Positions 24,047 through 36,365 of a stretch of 64,000 nt of DNA are shown piece by piece; the stretch's first letter is position 1, and every line of letters begins with the position of its first letter. The position numbers were made by a program, and so were the translations under genes. The notes under the pieces are model-generated. The model did not search any database. It was not told where the DNA came from and saw nothing but the letters and a program-made list of their open reading frames with translations. Source of the stretch: Maea johnstoni (taxonomy: Eukaryota > Annelida > Polychaeta > Spionida > Magelonidae); contig OZ012700.1 in NCBI GenBank assembly GCA_963942565.1, positions 669,157-733,156 of the forward strand, in the 5' to 3' direction.

Positions 24047-24760
24047 ATGGGCTGGGATTAATTCGATTTTAATTCAAAGGTTGAGGTAGAAATTGGATGG
24101 TGCCGGCGGCCATGACGCCTTGCTCAGTTTTTGGAAATAAAGAGTGAAAGTTAAAAGTGAACGTAACTCCTTGAATAAAGAGGGAGGAGGAGATTGTTGA
24201 AAGGGAAAAGGATTGGGAGTATTTAATTAGCACTCGGTTTTGGTTTTGGTGGAGAAATTTCTTGAGATTGGGGAAATAGGGAACTTTGGAGTTAGGAGCT
24301 AGAAATTTTTGTGTGATCCCACAGGCAGGTGACCATCAGGCAGGGATTTGTCTGTGTGTGTGTAATTATATTGTAGGTAATTAACCCTTCTTGTTTCAGG
24401 GAACGGAGGGGGCGTATTCCAGAGGGAGTAGGTAATTGTGATTGTGAATAGAAAATCGTGATTGTTGTTGTTGTTGTGTAATTTTGCATTTGATTGTTAG
24501 TGATCCTGCCTGTGGTGTGTGATACTTGTAGGGGGTTGGATAGCCTGTAGTCAGGCATCCCATATTGTGGTTAGGGGGGAGAAGAAGCTTTGTTTGGTTG
24601 AGTGGTGGAGAAAGGCTGTTCGCCGATTGTGGATAGCCGGTGATAGTGAAGGGGGAGAAGCAAAGTGAGACTTTGTTGTTATTGTGTAGTAGGTCACCAA
24701 AGGTGGCCCAATCATAGTGGGAAAGGAGGGTTGTACTGTGTGGGAGGCAGGAGATAGAGG

Positions 24761-27700
24761 ATGGCGACAGGAGGAGATTTGAGGAGGGAGGGGGATCTGG
24801 GGTGGTCCTTTGACATGTTTGGGGATAGTCCGGCCCGGGTTGGGAGGTTGACTTACCCAGAGGTTGGGGAAAGGGAGTCAGAGATAGTTTTTCGAAAGAG
24901 AATAGAGGAAAAGTTTGCGCTGGGCACACCGGTGTCGCAGGTAGAGTGGGAGAGGTGGATGAGGGGTGGTGAGAGGGCGGGGGGCACAGAGCAGCCAGAA
25001 GGGCAAATAGGAGTGCCGCAGGGGGCGGGGATGCCACAAACACCGGGGAGACCCCTGAGGGGAGGGGGGGTGACGTTCAGTGAGGAGGGCGATGTCGCCG
25101 GAGGAGGGAATAGGGGGCTGGGGAGCTCGGGGCCAGCGGTCGCCCCGCCCCGGAGGGCGGGGGCGGATAGTGATTCAGGAGTCAGGGTGGGTAGTTTCAC
25201 AGCAAGGGAGGGGTCACGGGGGGAAGAGGAGAGCTCAATAGGGGAACGCGTGGGTCGTCTGGAAAGCATCATAGAGAATAATGGTCGGATGATGGAGCGG
25301 GTAGTGGATCACCTGGGAATAGGCGAGGGGAGGGCAGTGGTCAGCATAGAGAGAGGGGGGAGGTCAGCCTCACAGACACAGAGTAGTGGGCCGGTCTCTC
25401 CGACGCCGGAAGTGGGGGTTATGGCACGGGAGCAGGGAGTGGTGCGGGGCCATGGAGTACTGGGGAGTGGGCCGGGTGTGCGGACGCCAGGGGTGGGGGT
25501 GGGATCGCAGACGCCGGGCACGCCAGTGATGATGTCGACGCCGTTGGATGCTCAGGGAGGAGAGTCGGTACAAAGAACAGGGTCGAGAAGGGGGGGGACG
25601 CGACGGAGCTCGAGAGGGGATAGGTCATCTGAGGGAGAGGATAGGGCTAGCTCGTCCGTAGCAAGTTCAGATGACCACAGTGGGGGGCGGGCCTCCAGTA
25701 CAAGCGATAGTGGGGTTTCACAGGGGTCTCGGTCAGGGGGGGAAAGGTCGGCTCGGCGGCGCAGTGGGCGGTCCAGACTAGGGAGAGTGATAGAGGATAG
25801 TTCAGGGGATGAGCCGTCGGAGAGACCCACGAGACGCGTGGGGTGGAGGAGGGAGGAGAGGGGGGGCGAGAATAAGGAAAATGAGGGAAATGGGGGGGGT
25901 AGACCCAGGAGGGGTGGTCGTCGCCAGTGGGGGGATGACGAGACCCTACCGCAGTTGCGGCCGTTCGCGCCGTCTTCCTATGATGGTAAGAATGTAGTCT
26001 GGTTAGACTACAAGATACAGTTTGAAATAGCCGCACGGATAAACGGGTGGTCGAAACGGCAAATGGCCGATCGACTGGCGGTCAGCCTACAGGGCTTAGC
26101 CCGTAGGGTACTCTCAGATATGACACCGGCTCAGAGGGGGGACTATGACTACCTAGTGGGGGTGCTAGAGAAGAAATTTGACCCGCCGGAGCGGGAGGTA
26201 TCGCAAAGAATGCAGTTTGAGCAGAGGGTTCGCCACCCAGGGGAGACGTACGCAGAGTTTGCTGATGAACTTCGGCGACTCTGCCGGAAGGGGCATAGGA
26301 AGCTAGATAGTGCGGCCAGGACCGAGTTGGTAGTGGGGAGATTTACAGAGACTCTTGAACCCGGTATGATGAAGCATATAGTGATGCGACATCCCGAGAC
26401 TCTAGAGGACGCAGTTAGCTGGGCCGAAGAATATTACGCAGTAGAGAAGCGGGCAGCCGCCTCCGGCGCTGGGACCCAGGGGGCCTTTCAGGTGGGCACA
26501 GGGGGAGGTGGGGGCGGTCGGGGTGGAGGTTGGGGACAGGCCGGACGGCCGAAGGGGTCCAACCCCGATGCGCCAGGCAGGGCTTCCGCGGGAGGGCCTG
26601 GAACCTTTGGGTGGGCGGCCGAGGGGGAGGATGAGGGCCCGCCAGGGATTCCCCGGACTGATGAGGATAACACGAGGAGGTGTTATGAGTGTGGCTCCAA
26701 GGACCATTTCAAGTTTAATTGCCCAACAAGGATACCGTCGGGGACGGAGCGGGGGTCGGGGGGACCTGGAGGCCGGGGGCCCCATACTGAGTATGAGTGT
26801 TGGGAGTGCCATCAGATGGGACATATTGGAAGGAATTGTCCATCCAGGGCCTCTCGTGGGGGTGGGATCCCGCCGGATTTGGTGTGCTGGGGCTGTGGAG
26901 GGCGGGGACACCTGCAGTCTCGCTGCCCGGGAGTGGGGCGGCCGGGGCCGCTGCCGGGGGCGTCAGTGGGGCCGACGGCGGGCCCGCGGGTAGCTTGGCC
27001 GCCGCCTGGAGGTGGCGGGTCGAGTGGGCCGCAGGGTCGGGCACGGAATGTGTCGGAGGAGGCTTGTTTTCACCTGGGAGGGGGTTCTTTCTATATAGGG
27101 GGAGTGATCAGCACGGTGCCCGTGGAGTTTTTGCTGGACACCGGGTGCTCGGTCACTCTCGTGGACTGGGGGGTCTGGGGCCGAATGGTGCCCCGGCCCG
27201 AGATAGACGCCAGCTATCAGGCCACCTTGTTGTGCGCTAAAGGGGAGCCCCTGAAGGTACACGGCCTGTGTGAGGTAGTTCTAGAAATCGGCGGGGAGCT
27301 GGTTAGGGGGGACGCAGTCGTGGCGGACATCCCGGGGAGTGAAGTTCTGTTGGGGATGGACCTGCTTGAGGACTTGGAGTGCAGCATCCATTTGACCACT
27401 AAGGAGTTGCGGAGTCATAGGCTGGGCATCTCGGTGCCCCTCTATAAGGAGCGGAGGGAGAGGTGTGCCAGGGTCAAGGTGGCGGAGACCATCTGTGTCC
27501 CGCCGGGATTTGAGATGCTGTTGCCGGGTAAGGTTAGTGGGAGGTGGGAGTCCGGGGGGCCCGCGGGGGTGGTGGAGGGGCTTGGCTCGTTTCATCGGGA
27601 CACTGGTCTGATGGTGGCTAAGTCGGTAGTACGGGTAGATGGCGGAGTGGTCCCCCTGAGGGTGGCCAATATGGGGCCGGAAACGGTGGTGCTCCGTGCT

Positions 27701-30700
27701 GGGATGCCGGTGGCCCTGGCTAGCCCGGTGGCCCATGTGGGCGAGCCGATAGATCTAGAAGTGCCCGGGGGGAAGGAGGGTAGTCCTGCCCCGGTGGAGT
27801 TGCCCGAGCACCTTGAGCAGATGGTGAAGGGCGCCGCTGAGCGGCTGACAGCCGAGGAGTTGGATGATCTCCGCCGAATGCTGCTCCATTATAGAGATGT
27901 CTTTGTGGAGCCGGGGGGTCCCTTGGGACGAACAGACCGGGTCAAGCATGCGGTTGATACGGGGGATAGCCCGCCTATACGGCAGAAGTGCCGGAGGCCC
28001 CCGTGGGGAAATAGAGATATCATCAGCGACGAAATAGAAAAGATGTTGCGCGACAGGGTGATCGTCCCTAGCGAAAGCCCGTGGTCGTCGCCCATCGTGT
28101 TGGCCCGCAAGGCCGACGGTAGCGTACGTTTCTGTGTCGACTACCGACGCGTCAATCAGGTGACGCGTAAAGACGCGTACCCACTCCCCAACATTAGCGA
28201 CTGTCTAGACTCGCTTGGAGGGTCCAAGTGGTTTTGCACTTTGGACTTGGCCAGTGGTTATTGGCAGGTCGAGATGGACGAGGACTCGCGGGAGAAGACC
28301 GCGTTTTCCAGTCATCAGGGGTTATTCGAATTTGTGGTCATGCCGTTTGGCTTGGCGAATGCGCCCGCCACGTTCGAGCGACTGATGGAGCTTGTCCTAC
28401 ATGGGTTGCAGTGGGTTAGGTGTCTGATTTACCTCGACGATATCATGGTGTATGGGGGAAGTTTTACCGAGTGTCTGCAGGGTTTGGGACTGGTGCTGTC
28501 TAGGTTGCAGGAGGCTGCTTTGCGGCTGAAGCCCAAGAAGTGTGCCCTGTTCCTGAAGCAGCTCCCATTTTTGGGGCACGGGGTGTCCGAGGAGGGAATT
28601 AGTACTGACCCGAAGAAAGTGGAGGCCGTGGCAGGGTGGAAGGTGCCCCAGACCATTCGGGAAGTCCGGTCGTTCCTGGGGTTTGCTTCATATTACCGTC
28701 GGTTTATACCGGGGTTTTCGGTAATGGCAGCCCCACTCATAGAGTTGACCGAGAAGGGAGCCGAGTTCCGCTGGAACCGGCAAAGGCAGGAGGCCTTTGA
28801 GGATATCCGTCAGAAGCTGATTAGCGCCCCGGTCTTGGCTTATCCCCTGAGGGAGGGCCTGTTCGTCTTGGATACGGACGCCAGTGGGACTGGGATCGGC
28901 GCGGCTCTGTCGCAAATACAGGATGGGGTCGAGAGACCCATAGCGTACGCCAGTAAGACTCTCAATAGAGCACAGCGTGCGTATTGCACGACAAGGAGGG
29001 AGTGTCTGGCGGTGGTGGAATTTGTGAAGCACTTTCGCCAGTACCTGTATGGTAGACGCTTTAGGGTCCGTACAGACCACGCTTCGCTGAAGTGGTTAAC
29101 CAACTTTAAGGACGCAGAGGGCATGTATGCCCGGTGGATCTCACTCCTGGAGACCTATGACTTTGAAATAGAACACCGGCCCGGTGAGAAGCATGCCAAT
29201 GCCGACGCCCTGTCCCGCTTGAGGGCGGGACACTCTTGCCCCAGAGAGGATTGCCAGCAGTGCAGTCCGGGCCGCGCTGGTGCGGTTGTTACGCGTCGGC
29301 AGAGGGCCCAGCTGCAGGCGGAGAGCGAGGTGGGGCCCCGGGAGGAGGGGGAGGGACCTCGGGAGCCGGAGGGGGCAAGCGGCGCAGGTCGGCTGCCGGC
29401 CAGCTTGGATGAGACTGTGCCGTTGGAGGGAGACCCCCTGAGTGGCGACGTGGGGGATGGGGGTGAATACTGTTACTGTGGGGAACCCTGGAGAGGAGGC
29501 TATATGGTGGGGTGTGACGAGTGTGGGGAATGGTTCCATGGAGAGTGTGTAAATCTCTCCGAGGAGGAGGAGTCGCATTATAGTCAGGAGGGGGTGAGCT
29601 ACTCCTGCCCGGGGTGCGCGGCTGAGAGACAGGAAAATGGGGGAGCCGGTGGAAGCCCCGGGGGGGTGCCGACTGAGATGGAGGGGAATGGGGACGCCGA
29701 AGGCTCCATCTTGGGGGCTCAAGGTGAAGAAATGGAAGTGGTAAGCGTGGGGGCCCACCCCGAGGGGTCGGGGCTCGGAGAGACTAGTGTGGGGGGTCTG
29801 GAGATTGCCCCGATGGAGGTCATAAAGGAGGAGATGACTCCGATGGAGGTCATAAAGGAGGAGATGACTCCGATGGAGGTCAAAAAGGAGGAGATGGCTC
29901 CGATGGAGGTCAAAAAGGAGGAAAAGCCTGGTAAAATGGAGAGTTGGGAGGGGGGCCGACGGCCCGCCTGGGAGGAGGGTGAAATGTGGCCGCTCGACGA
30001 GGGGCCGGGGTTAAAATTGGAGGGACCTATAGAGGATGGGGAAGACTGGCCGGACGTTCTCGATGAGAAGCTGCCGGTGGAGGGTATGGCCGAGCCGGAT
30101 ATATCTGTGCTGACGGCGGAGTGGTTGGAGACCTGGAAGCTCCAGGATCTGCGTAGGTGGCAGGTAGAGGACCGTAGTCTGGCCCTCGTAGTAAAATGGA
30201 GGGAGGAGTTGGCTGATCGGCCGGAGCCGGAGGTGCTCGCGGGCGAAGGCCGTACAGTTAAGGGTCTAGTGCAACAGTGGGACCAATTGGAGGTGGTCCA
30301 TGGGGTGCTGTACAGGAAATTTAGGCCCGCGGCCATGCCCAGCAAGGTTGTGTGGCAGCTTGTGGCCCCGGCTTGCCTGCGGCGGCAGATATTTAAGGGT
30401 CTGCATGGCACACGAGTGGTCGGCCATTTGGGTCGAGATAGGACCCTCGAGCACGTGCGCCAGCATTTTTACTGGATGGGCATATCACAGGACATCAAAC
30501 ATTGGTGTGCCTGGTGCGAGACCTGCGCTCGGACGAAAGCGGGCAAGTTGCCCTGAAGAAATAGACTAGAGCAGCGCCCGGTGGGTATGCCCCTGGAGAG
30601 AATGGCGTTGGACATTATGGGTCCCCTTCCTAGAACAGAGGAGGGAAATCAGTATATTCTGGTTGTCGCCGATTATTTCACCAAGTGGGTGGAGGCGTTC

Positions 30701-31630
30701 GCTATACCGGACCAGACGGCCATGACGGTGGCCGACGTCCTAGTGAGGGAGGTCATTTGTCGATATGGCACCCCCTACCAATTACACTCCGACCAGGGGT
30801 CTGATTTTGAATCCCGGTTGTTCCAGCAGGTTTGTGCCCTGCTGGAGATAGATAAGACTCGCACAACCCCATATATGCCCCGGTCAGACGGCATGGTGGA
30901 GCGGTTTAACCGCACCGTCCAGAAGATGTTGGCTGGATATGTCAATGACCACAAAACCGACTGGGACGATCACTTACCCTATATGACCATGGCGTATCGT
31001 GCCACGCCCCATGAGAGCACGGGGTGCACCCCAAACTTGCTTATGTTTGGTCGTGAGGTGACCGCACCTGTCCAGATTATGGCAGGGCTGCCCCGGGCTT
31101 CGGGTGATGTGGTTCGTACGGCCAAGTATGCATTGAAGTTGAGGGAACACTTGGGGGAGGCGTACCACTATGCTCGGGACCGGCTCAAACGGGCGGCTGA
31201 GCGTCAGAAAAGTGTGTACGACCGACGAGCCCATGACCGCTCCTTCCGTAGGGGTGATTGGGTGTGGTACTTCTACACCCCGAAGAATAAGAAATTCGGC
31301 CGACCCCATACGGGGCCCTTCCTGGTGGTGCAGCAGCTGAGCCCGGTGACCTATCGGATTCAGGCCACTAGTGATGGGAAGACCAAGGTTGTTCATATAG
31401 ACTATCTAAAGCAGTTCCAGGCAGAGGAGAAGCCTGAAGGGTGGCTTGACAAAGAAGAGGAGGGTGTGCCTGTGGTAAAGAAACCGGGGTCGGAGCGCCC
31501 CAGGGTCAAAATAGGGGAGATAATGGACCGAGAGGGTCGGGAGGCCGAGCGCGGAGCTGGGCGGAGGGGGCCCAGGCCTCCGAGGCGGGGGGGAGCGGTG
31601 GATCTGGCTCCCGGAGGGGCTGACGGGTAG
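24761..31630 (+). mobile_element. gag-pol region of the Ty3/gypsy element, with an added PHD finger
   Basis: Approximate parts: Gly/Arg/Ser-rich gag head (24761-25950); capsid-like domain (25960-26450); three CCHC knuckles, CYECGSKDHFKFNC, CWECHQMGHIGRNC and CWGCGGRGHLQSRC (26680-26935); protease with LLDTGCS (27080-27400); reverse transcriptase with FCVDYRRVN and YLDD (27900-28720); RNase H with DTDASGTGIG (28730-29210); PHD finger, CYCGEPWRGGYMVGCDECG through WFHGEC to CPGC (29466-29620); a tandem PMEVIKEEM repeat (29806-29930); integrase HHCC zinc domain (about 30370-30530), DDE core with HSDQGSDF (30600-31150) and a GPF module near 31310. Gag and pol appear fused in one frame, as in some Metaviridae. 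The PHD finger between RNase H and integrase is unusual. No chromodomain was seen. Confidence 0.88.
29806..29930 (+). repeat. Four 30-bp repeats in pol encoding PMEV(I/K)KEEM
   Basis: Four consecutive ten-codon units, nearly identical at DNA level, each containing IKEE or VKKE, which fit the SUMO consensus psi-K-x-E. They lie between the PHD finger and the integrase of the retroelement. The repeat is typical of slippage in a disordered linker; function is inference. Confidence 0.85.
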
Positions 31631-33399
31631 TGGTAGAATAATAACGAGGAAGGGGGGGGGGGAGGGGGCTCCACGGGGTTGAAGCGATATGGGCGGGAAT
31701 GGGGTTCGCTTGCGGGGTTGGGGAGTGTGGAGAGAGTTGGGAGTGTGGATGGCCGGAGGAGGTATGGAGGAAAGCTCGGAGTGAGCGAGCAGTGGTAAAA
31801 GGGATAAATCAATTAGTCCAGGGAGGTTCTGGCTGGATATGGATATTTGAGGGCGTTTATTTTATGTTTTATTTTTGATGAATCTTGTAAAATAATCCTT
31901 GTTTCTGTTTCAGGAAATGTTCTCTGTTGTTTCCAGGTATAACACAGTCATGGTTTCTGGGGACTGGGCCTTGAGGTCCTTGCTCTCTTGATAGCACGCC
32001 GGTTCCACGTGGTGTCTTAGCCAGCTGCTTCCGGAGTTTGTCCTGCTTGGGGCGAAGAGTCGGTAGTGTCTCAGCTCTATTGTTGGTCGGTTTTCCATAA
32101 AGTGGTCCTGGCACAGGTGCCGTTCAGCCCTATTATTGGTCTGCCTCCCACAGTGGTATGCCGCGAAAGGGGAAGTGGTTGTGCTGGTGAAATTGGCTGA
32201 CTGTTTGAGGAGATGGGGGGAACAGGGGAGGGGAGATTGGGTCCTCCAAAACTCCTGCCTACTCCTGTGTAGTTGTGTTTGTTTTTCTTCTGTTATCCTT
32301 TCCTTGTAGGTTGCCGGGCGTAGCGGTGGCAGTCAATAAGTACTGCAAGTAGTCTCTCGTGGTTAGTGCCGATGCCACAAAAGTGTCCGAAGAACGGTGG
32401 CGCGGGCCGCGGGAGGCCTTCCTTTTTCTCTTTTTCCTTTTTAGTTTGCTGTGTAGGTCTTCCTGGTGCTCATCTTGATCGGAGCGCCATCTGCTGTTGG
32501 CGGCGGAGGAAGGGCCGGAGGAGTGCTGTGTGGACTGTGGGTGCGTCGGGTGGACGTCCCAGGGTTCATTAGGTGCAGTAGCTCGCTTCCAGGAGGATCA
32601 AACCTCTGCTCGAGCTGGGTTGCTGCCGATTCATAGTCACTCAACTGTTTGTCTGTCAAATCAGGGAAGTTTCTTCTCGCCTTCCGTTTGTTACGGCATA
32701 AAAGGGCGAATGTGATCTGGTGGAGGAAGTCGTGGAGTGGTCGGTGTGACGCTGGCCGTGTTGTTCTTGTTTCCGCTTGCAGCCGCTGGTCTTTTGGCCG
32801 GTGTCCAGCTGCTCGGACGAAATGCAGTCTTTTCCTTCATTGGCGGGCGTGGGTGGGGCGAGTCCTGGGATCTCGCCTGTGTTCCTCCGCCGCATGTCAC
32901 AGAGCATTGTGGGATGCAGTTTCTTCTTCCTTTCAGGTTGACGGGGGGCGTCAGTTGGCGTCCGCACTGCCCGTCGCTTGTTTAACTAATATTCTCCTTA
33001 AAATATAATGGGTGTGTTTCTGCTGGAATATTTCTCCACCCATTCCTCTTCCATTCCGGCAGCCATTCAGTCATACTTCTGATGAGTCCGTTCTGGACCG
33101 CCTACTGTCATTTCTTGTGGAAATCGGAGTCCTGTTAAGCGTTAAAGTATGTAGCGAGTTGGAAATAAGTGTTAAGCCATAAAAGCAATAGTTTAAGTTA
33201 AAAATAACAATAATAAGAGAGTTAAATAGTATTGTCCCTGTCGTCTTAATTGGACGAGTGTTCTTCTTTGTGTTCGGCCCGGTTCGATTGAGCCGTGGCT
33301 GCTATGTGATGTATGCTCCTGTTGTGATATATGTGCGTTTATTTTATTTTTGCTTATACGCTCTCGCTTTTTCTTTTCTTTTATTTCCTTTCCAGTCGG
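31631..33399 (+). other. Spacer of the Ty3/gypsy element between pol and the third ORF
   Basis: No long ORF with recognisable domains. The last part is AT-rich and ends in a strong pyrimidine tract followed by CAG, just before the third ORF, consistent with expression of that ORF from a spliced RNA, as some gypsy-group elements do for a 3' ORF. Confidence 0.55.
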
Positions 33400-35466
33400 A
33401 TGGAGGCCCTCCGGTTAGAGATAGAATGCCTAAAAAGGGTGGTGGGGGAGCTGAAGGCTAGTCAGGTACCGTCCGGTCAGGGGGTTGAGCCCCCGTTGGA
33501 GCCGGGGGAAGGGGGGAGGGGTGCCGTGGGAGGGGAGTCGCCGGTTGTGGGGGACGGGGGGGTATGTCCCGCATCGCCAGAGGCGGGAAATGTTACGCCC
33601 ACTGAGGTAGAGTCTACCGATTCGGTTCTTGGGTCTGCGGGGTCCGCAGAAAGCGAGTTGGGGGGAGGGAAAGAAGATTGGGACCGAATCTTGGATGGGA
33701 CCGAGAAGGAGGACAGTGCGGGAAGGGGGGCCGGCGCGGCAGGGGGAAGTGTCGCAGGGAAGGTGGGTCCCGCGGAGATGGGGAGTCCTATGGACCAGGG
33801 GAGTCCCACAAAGGGGAAGGAGGTTCCTCAGGAGAGGGAGGATCCGGTGACGGAGGAAGAGAAATCGTTAGATGGGATGTTTGAAATTTATAGAGATGAG
33901 GTAGCATGGTCCAAAGCAAGGGTTTTGTTCAGGAAGGAGTTAGTAAGGATGGGGGTGTGGCCCGAGGGAGCGGCGAGCGAGGAGGGTGAGGAGCAGCCTG
34001 GTGAGGCCACAGAGCTGCAGGGGAAGGGGGAGGATGGGCCGGCGGAAGAGCCTGGGGATGGGCAACCTGGTGCGTCCAGGGGGGTGCCTTCTCCAGTCAG
34101 CTCGGAAGCGGGGGAGGGGGGTGGAGAGACAGGTCGGCCGGAGGAGAGGCGACCCGCGGGCAGCGGGGTGGCGCCACCTTCGATTCAGGGTGCGGAGAGA
34201 GAGGTAGTGGGAGGGGAGGACTGGGTGGGATTAAAGAGGTCCGGAGTGGGCCGCGGTAGAGGGCCAGGAGAGGGGGGAAGACGGATAGAAACGCGGCCTA
34301 GATTAGGGGGGGTGCAGGCTGCACAGGGGCGCCAGTGGGAGCCCATAGGCCCGGGGGAGGTAGGGGTGGTTTCTGGGAAGCGGAAGGGGGGTCCTGATGA
34401 GGAGCCGGAAGAGGGGGGAGATAGACCGCCGGAGAGTCCCGTGGTGGACCCGGTGGGATCGGCAAGGGGAACTGGAGGAGCCGGTATTCCGGTGCTCCTG
34501 CCTGCGGGCAGTGAGCCCAGTCGGGCCCAGGGGGGGGCTCGTCCAAAGGACAGTCGGGCCACCGGGGCTGCGGTCGCCGGTGTGCAGCCACTGCTTGACG
34601 TGCCCACAGCGGGTTCGGGTCGCATGCGTGCGGTAGCCGAGAGTTGGAGAGAGCCCGAGCGGCGGGTAGAGCCGACAGAGGGGCCGTTAGTACCCCGTTC
34701 GGCCTATGGGGGCACGTGGACGTCTGACGGTCTTTATATAGACTGGCAGGGCGTCCAGTGGGAATTTAAATGGGGGTTTTATCGTTGTCCAGTGGCGGCC
34801 TGCCTAAGAAGTTTCCGAGTGTATAATACTTGGCAGGCGTTAGGGCGCCATTGGGTGGCCCTGCACGGCTCACAGGCCCAGGCCGTGCAGTGGTATTGTG
34901 GATGGTGTGGGATGGTGTCCAATCGCCGAGATCGGGTCGCGTCCCACATCGCGCAGTATGGGCATGGGGACCGGGCACCCCTGGAGAGGGTGGTCCCGGC
35001 GGAGATCCCCACGTCAATTATTATGCCAAACAAGCGTCCCCCGCGGGGAGAGAACGCACCGCCACCGGCGGAGGGGGGGGGTCAGGCGCCTGGTGCTGGG
35101 GTACGGGCCCCGGACAGTGCCGCGAGCCCCGCTGAGGCCGGCATTGCGGGGAGGGGGGTCCCAGTAGTCCAGGAAGGGCCATCCCGAGGGTTGGGCCGGG
35201 GAAGGGTCCGAGGAGTTAGGTTCGAGGCAGGAGGGAGCGCGGAGAAGGAGTCAGAGGAGGCCCGGCCGGGGGCCGGAGCAGGTCGAGGGGGTGGGAGCGA
35301 CTGCACGAGGCTCGCAGGGGGGGGCCAAGGGAGGACCCCTGCGTGTGCCGGATGTCGCTGGAGGGATGAAGAGATCCGAGCACTCACGCAGAAAATAGGT
35401 AGATTAGAGGAGGGCAGCCGACGGCTGGCGGAGTGCTTGGGAGGGCTCCTGGGGGCGCGCTCCTAG
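33400..35466 (+). mobile_element. Third ORF of the Ty3/gypsy element: two C2H2-like fingers and a C-terminal coiled coil
   Basis: The ORF is open to an upstream ATG at 33331, but the ATG at 33400 follows an acceptor-like CCTTTCCAG and is the likelier start (688 residues). It begins with a short heptad segment (MEALRLEIECLKRVVGELKA), then a long Gly/Glu/Pro-rich, low-complexity middle. Near 34780-34975 lie two finger-like units: YRCPVAACLRSF...HWVALH and WYCGWCGMV...HIAQYGH. The end holds a Cys/His-poor helical segment (IRALTQKIGRLEEGSRRLAE). There is no signal peptide at 33400, no C-terminal membrane anchor and no envelope motif, so it is not a standard env. Role unknown; nucleic-acid binding is suggested by the fingers. 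Confidence 0.65.
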
Positions 35467-36365
35467 GAGACTGGCCCCCAGGGTGCCTTGTAAATAGTTG
35501 TACATAGCTAGTAGGAGAGGGGGATGGACTGCAGTAATTTTTGGGTCCATCCTTCATATATTTTTGAATGACTTTATGGAAGGTGTAGGCTGGCAGGCCC
35601 AGCGGGCCAAAGGCAGCGACTTTTTAGAAAATTTTATAGGGCAGGGCTTGGGGGTTCCTATGGGGGAGGGCAATGCCAAATGGGGAAGGGGTAGTGCATG
35701 GGGGGAGCATATATATTTATTTATTAAACTAAGAAAAAAAAAATAGATAAAACGGATCAGATATGGCTGTTATAAAGAAAAGAAGTGGTGGGGAGCCGGA
35801 CTGGTAGGAAGTGAGGGTAGGAGGGTGTGGCCTTGGAGTCCGGCTCAAGAAGAGAATCAGAGTTTTTATGAATATTTATTAGTAGTGTAGGTAGTTTGGG
35901 GAGACGGGACAAAGTCCAATCCCAAGCCCCATGGTAGTCCCTTTTTAATTAGTTTTTTTATTGGGAAGGGTCCTGTGGTTGGTTGATGAGTGTGGTGGGT
36001 CCCTGGAGGGGTTTAAGCTTTGTAGGACCTGAGGGGGGAAAGTTTTTTATCTTTTTCGAATGATTAGTATTTTTATAGTGTACAAAAGTTGGCCCGGGGG
36101 ATGATTAAAGACATATTATACCCAAAATAACCAAAAAGAAAAGAAGTTTTTAATTCAGTTTTTAGAGAGGTCCCACAGCCTGGAGTAGAGTAGGTGGATG
36201 TGTTTGGGCTTTGGAGGCTGTGGGCTCAGTAGGGTAGTGTTAGGTAGAGGCCAATCAGATTAGATCACCCTGTTAGTCCCTTTTTGTTAGGTAATTCTGT
36301 TATTTTTGGGCAGGGGAGGGGGGGGTCCCAGCTAGACGAGGGCGTCTAGTGCAAGTGGGGGGGTG
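35467..36365 (+). other. 3' untranslated part of the Ty3/gypsy element with purine-rich tract
   Basis: No ORF of note. A purine-rich tract (AAGTGGGGGGGTG, 36353-36365) directly precedes the 3' LTR, as expected for the plus-strand primer site. Confidence 0.7.

Noticed and set aside
24853-30466. Many long antisense and shifted ORFs over the gypsy gag-pol region
   Set aside because: High GC lowers stop frequency; the plus-strand frame carries all recognisable domains.
33331-33399. Hydrophobic leader at the start of the third gypsy ORF as a signal peptide
   Set aside because: The hydrophobic stretch is the translated pyrimidine tract of an acceptor-like site; the ATG at 33400 is the better start.
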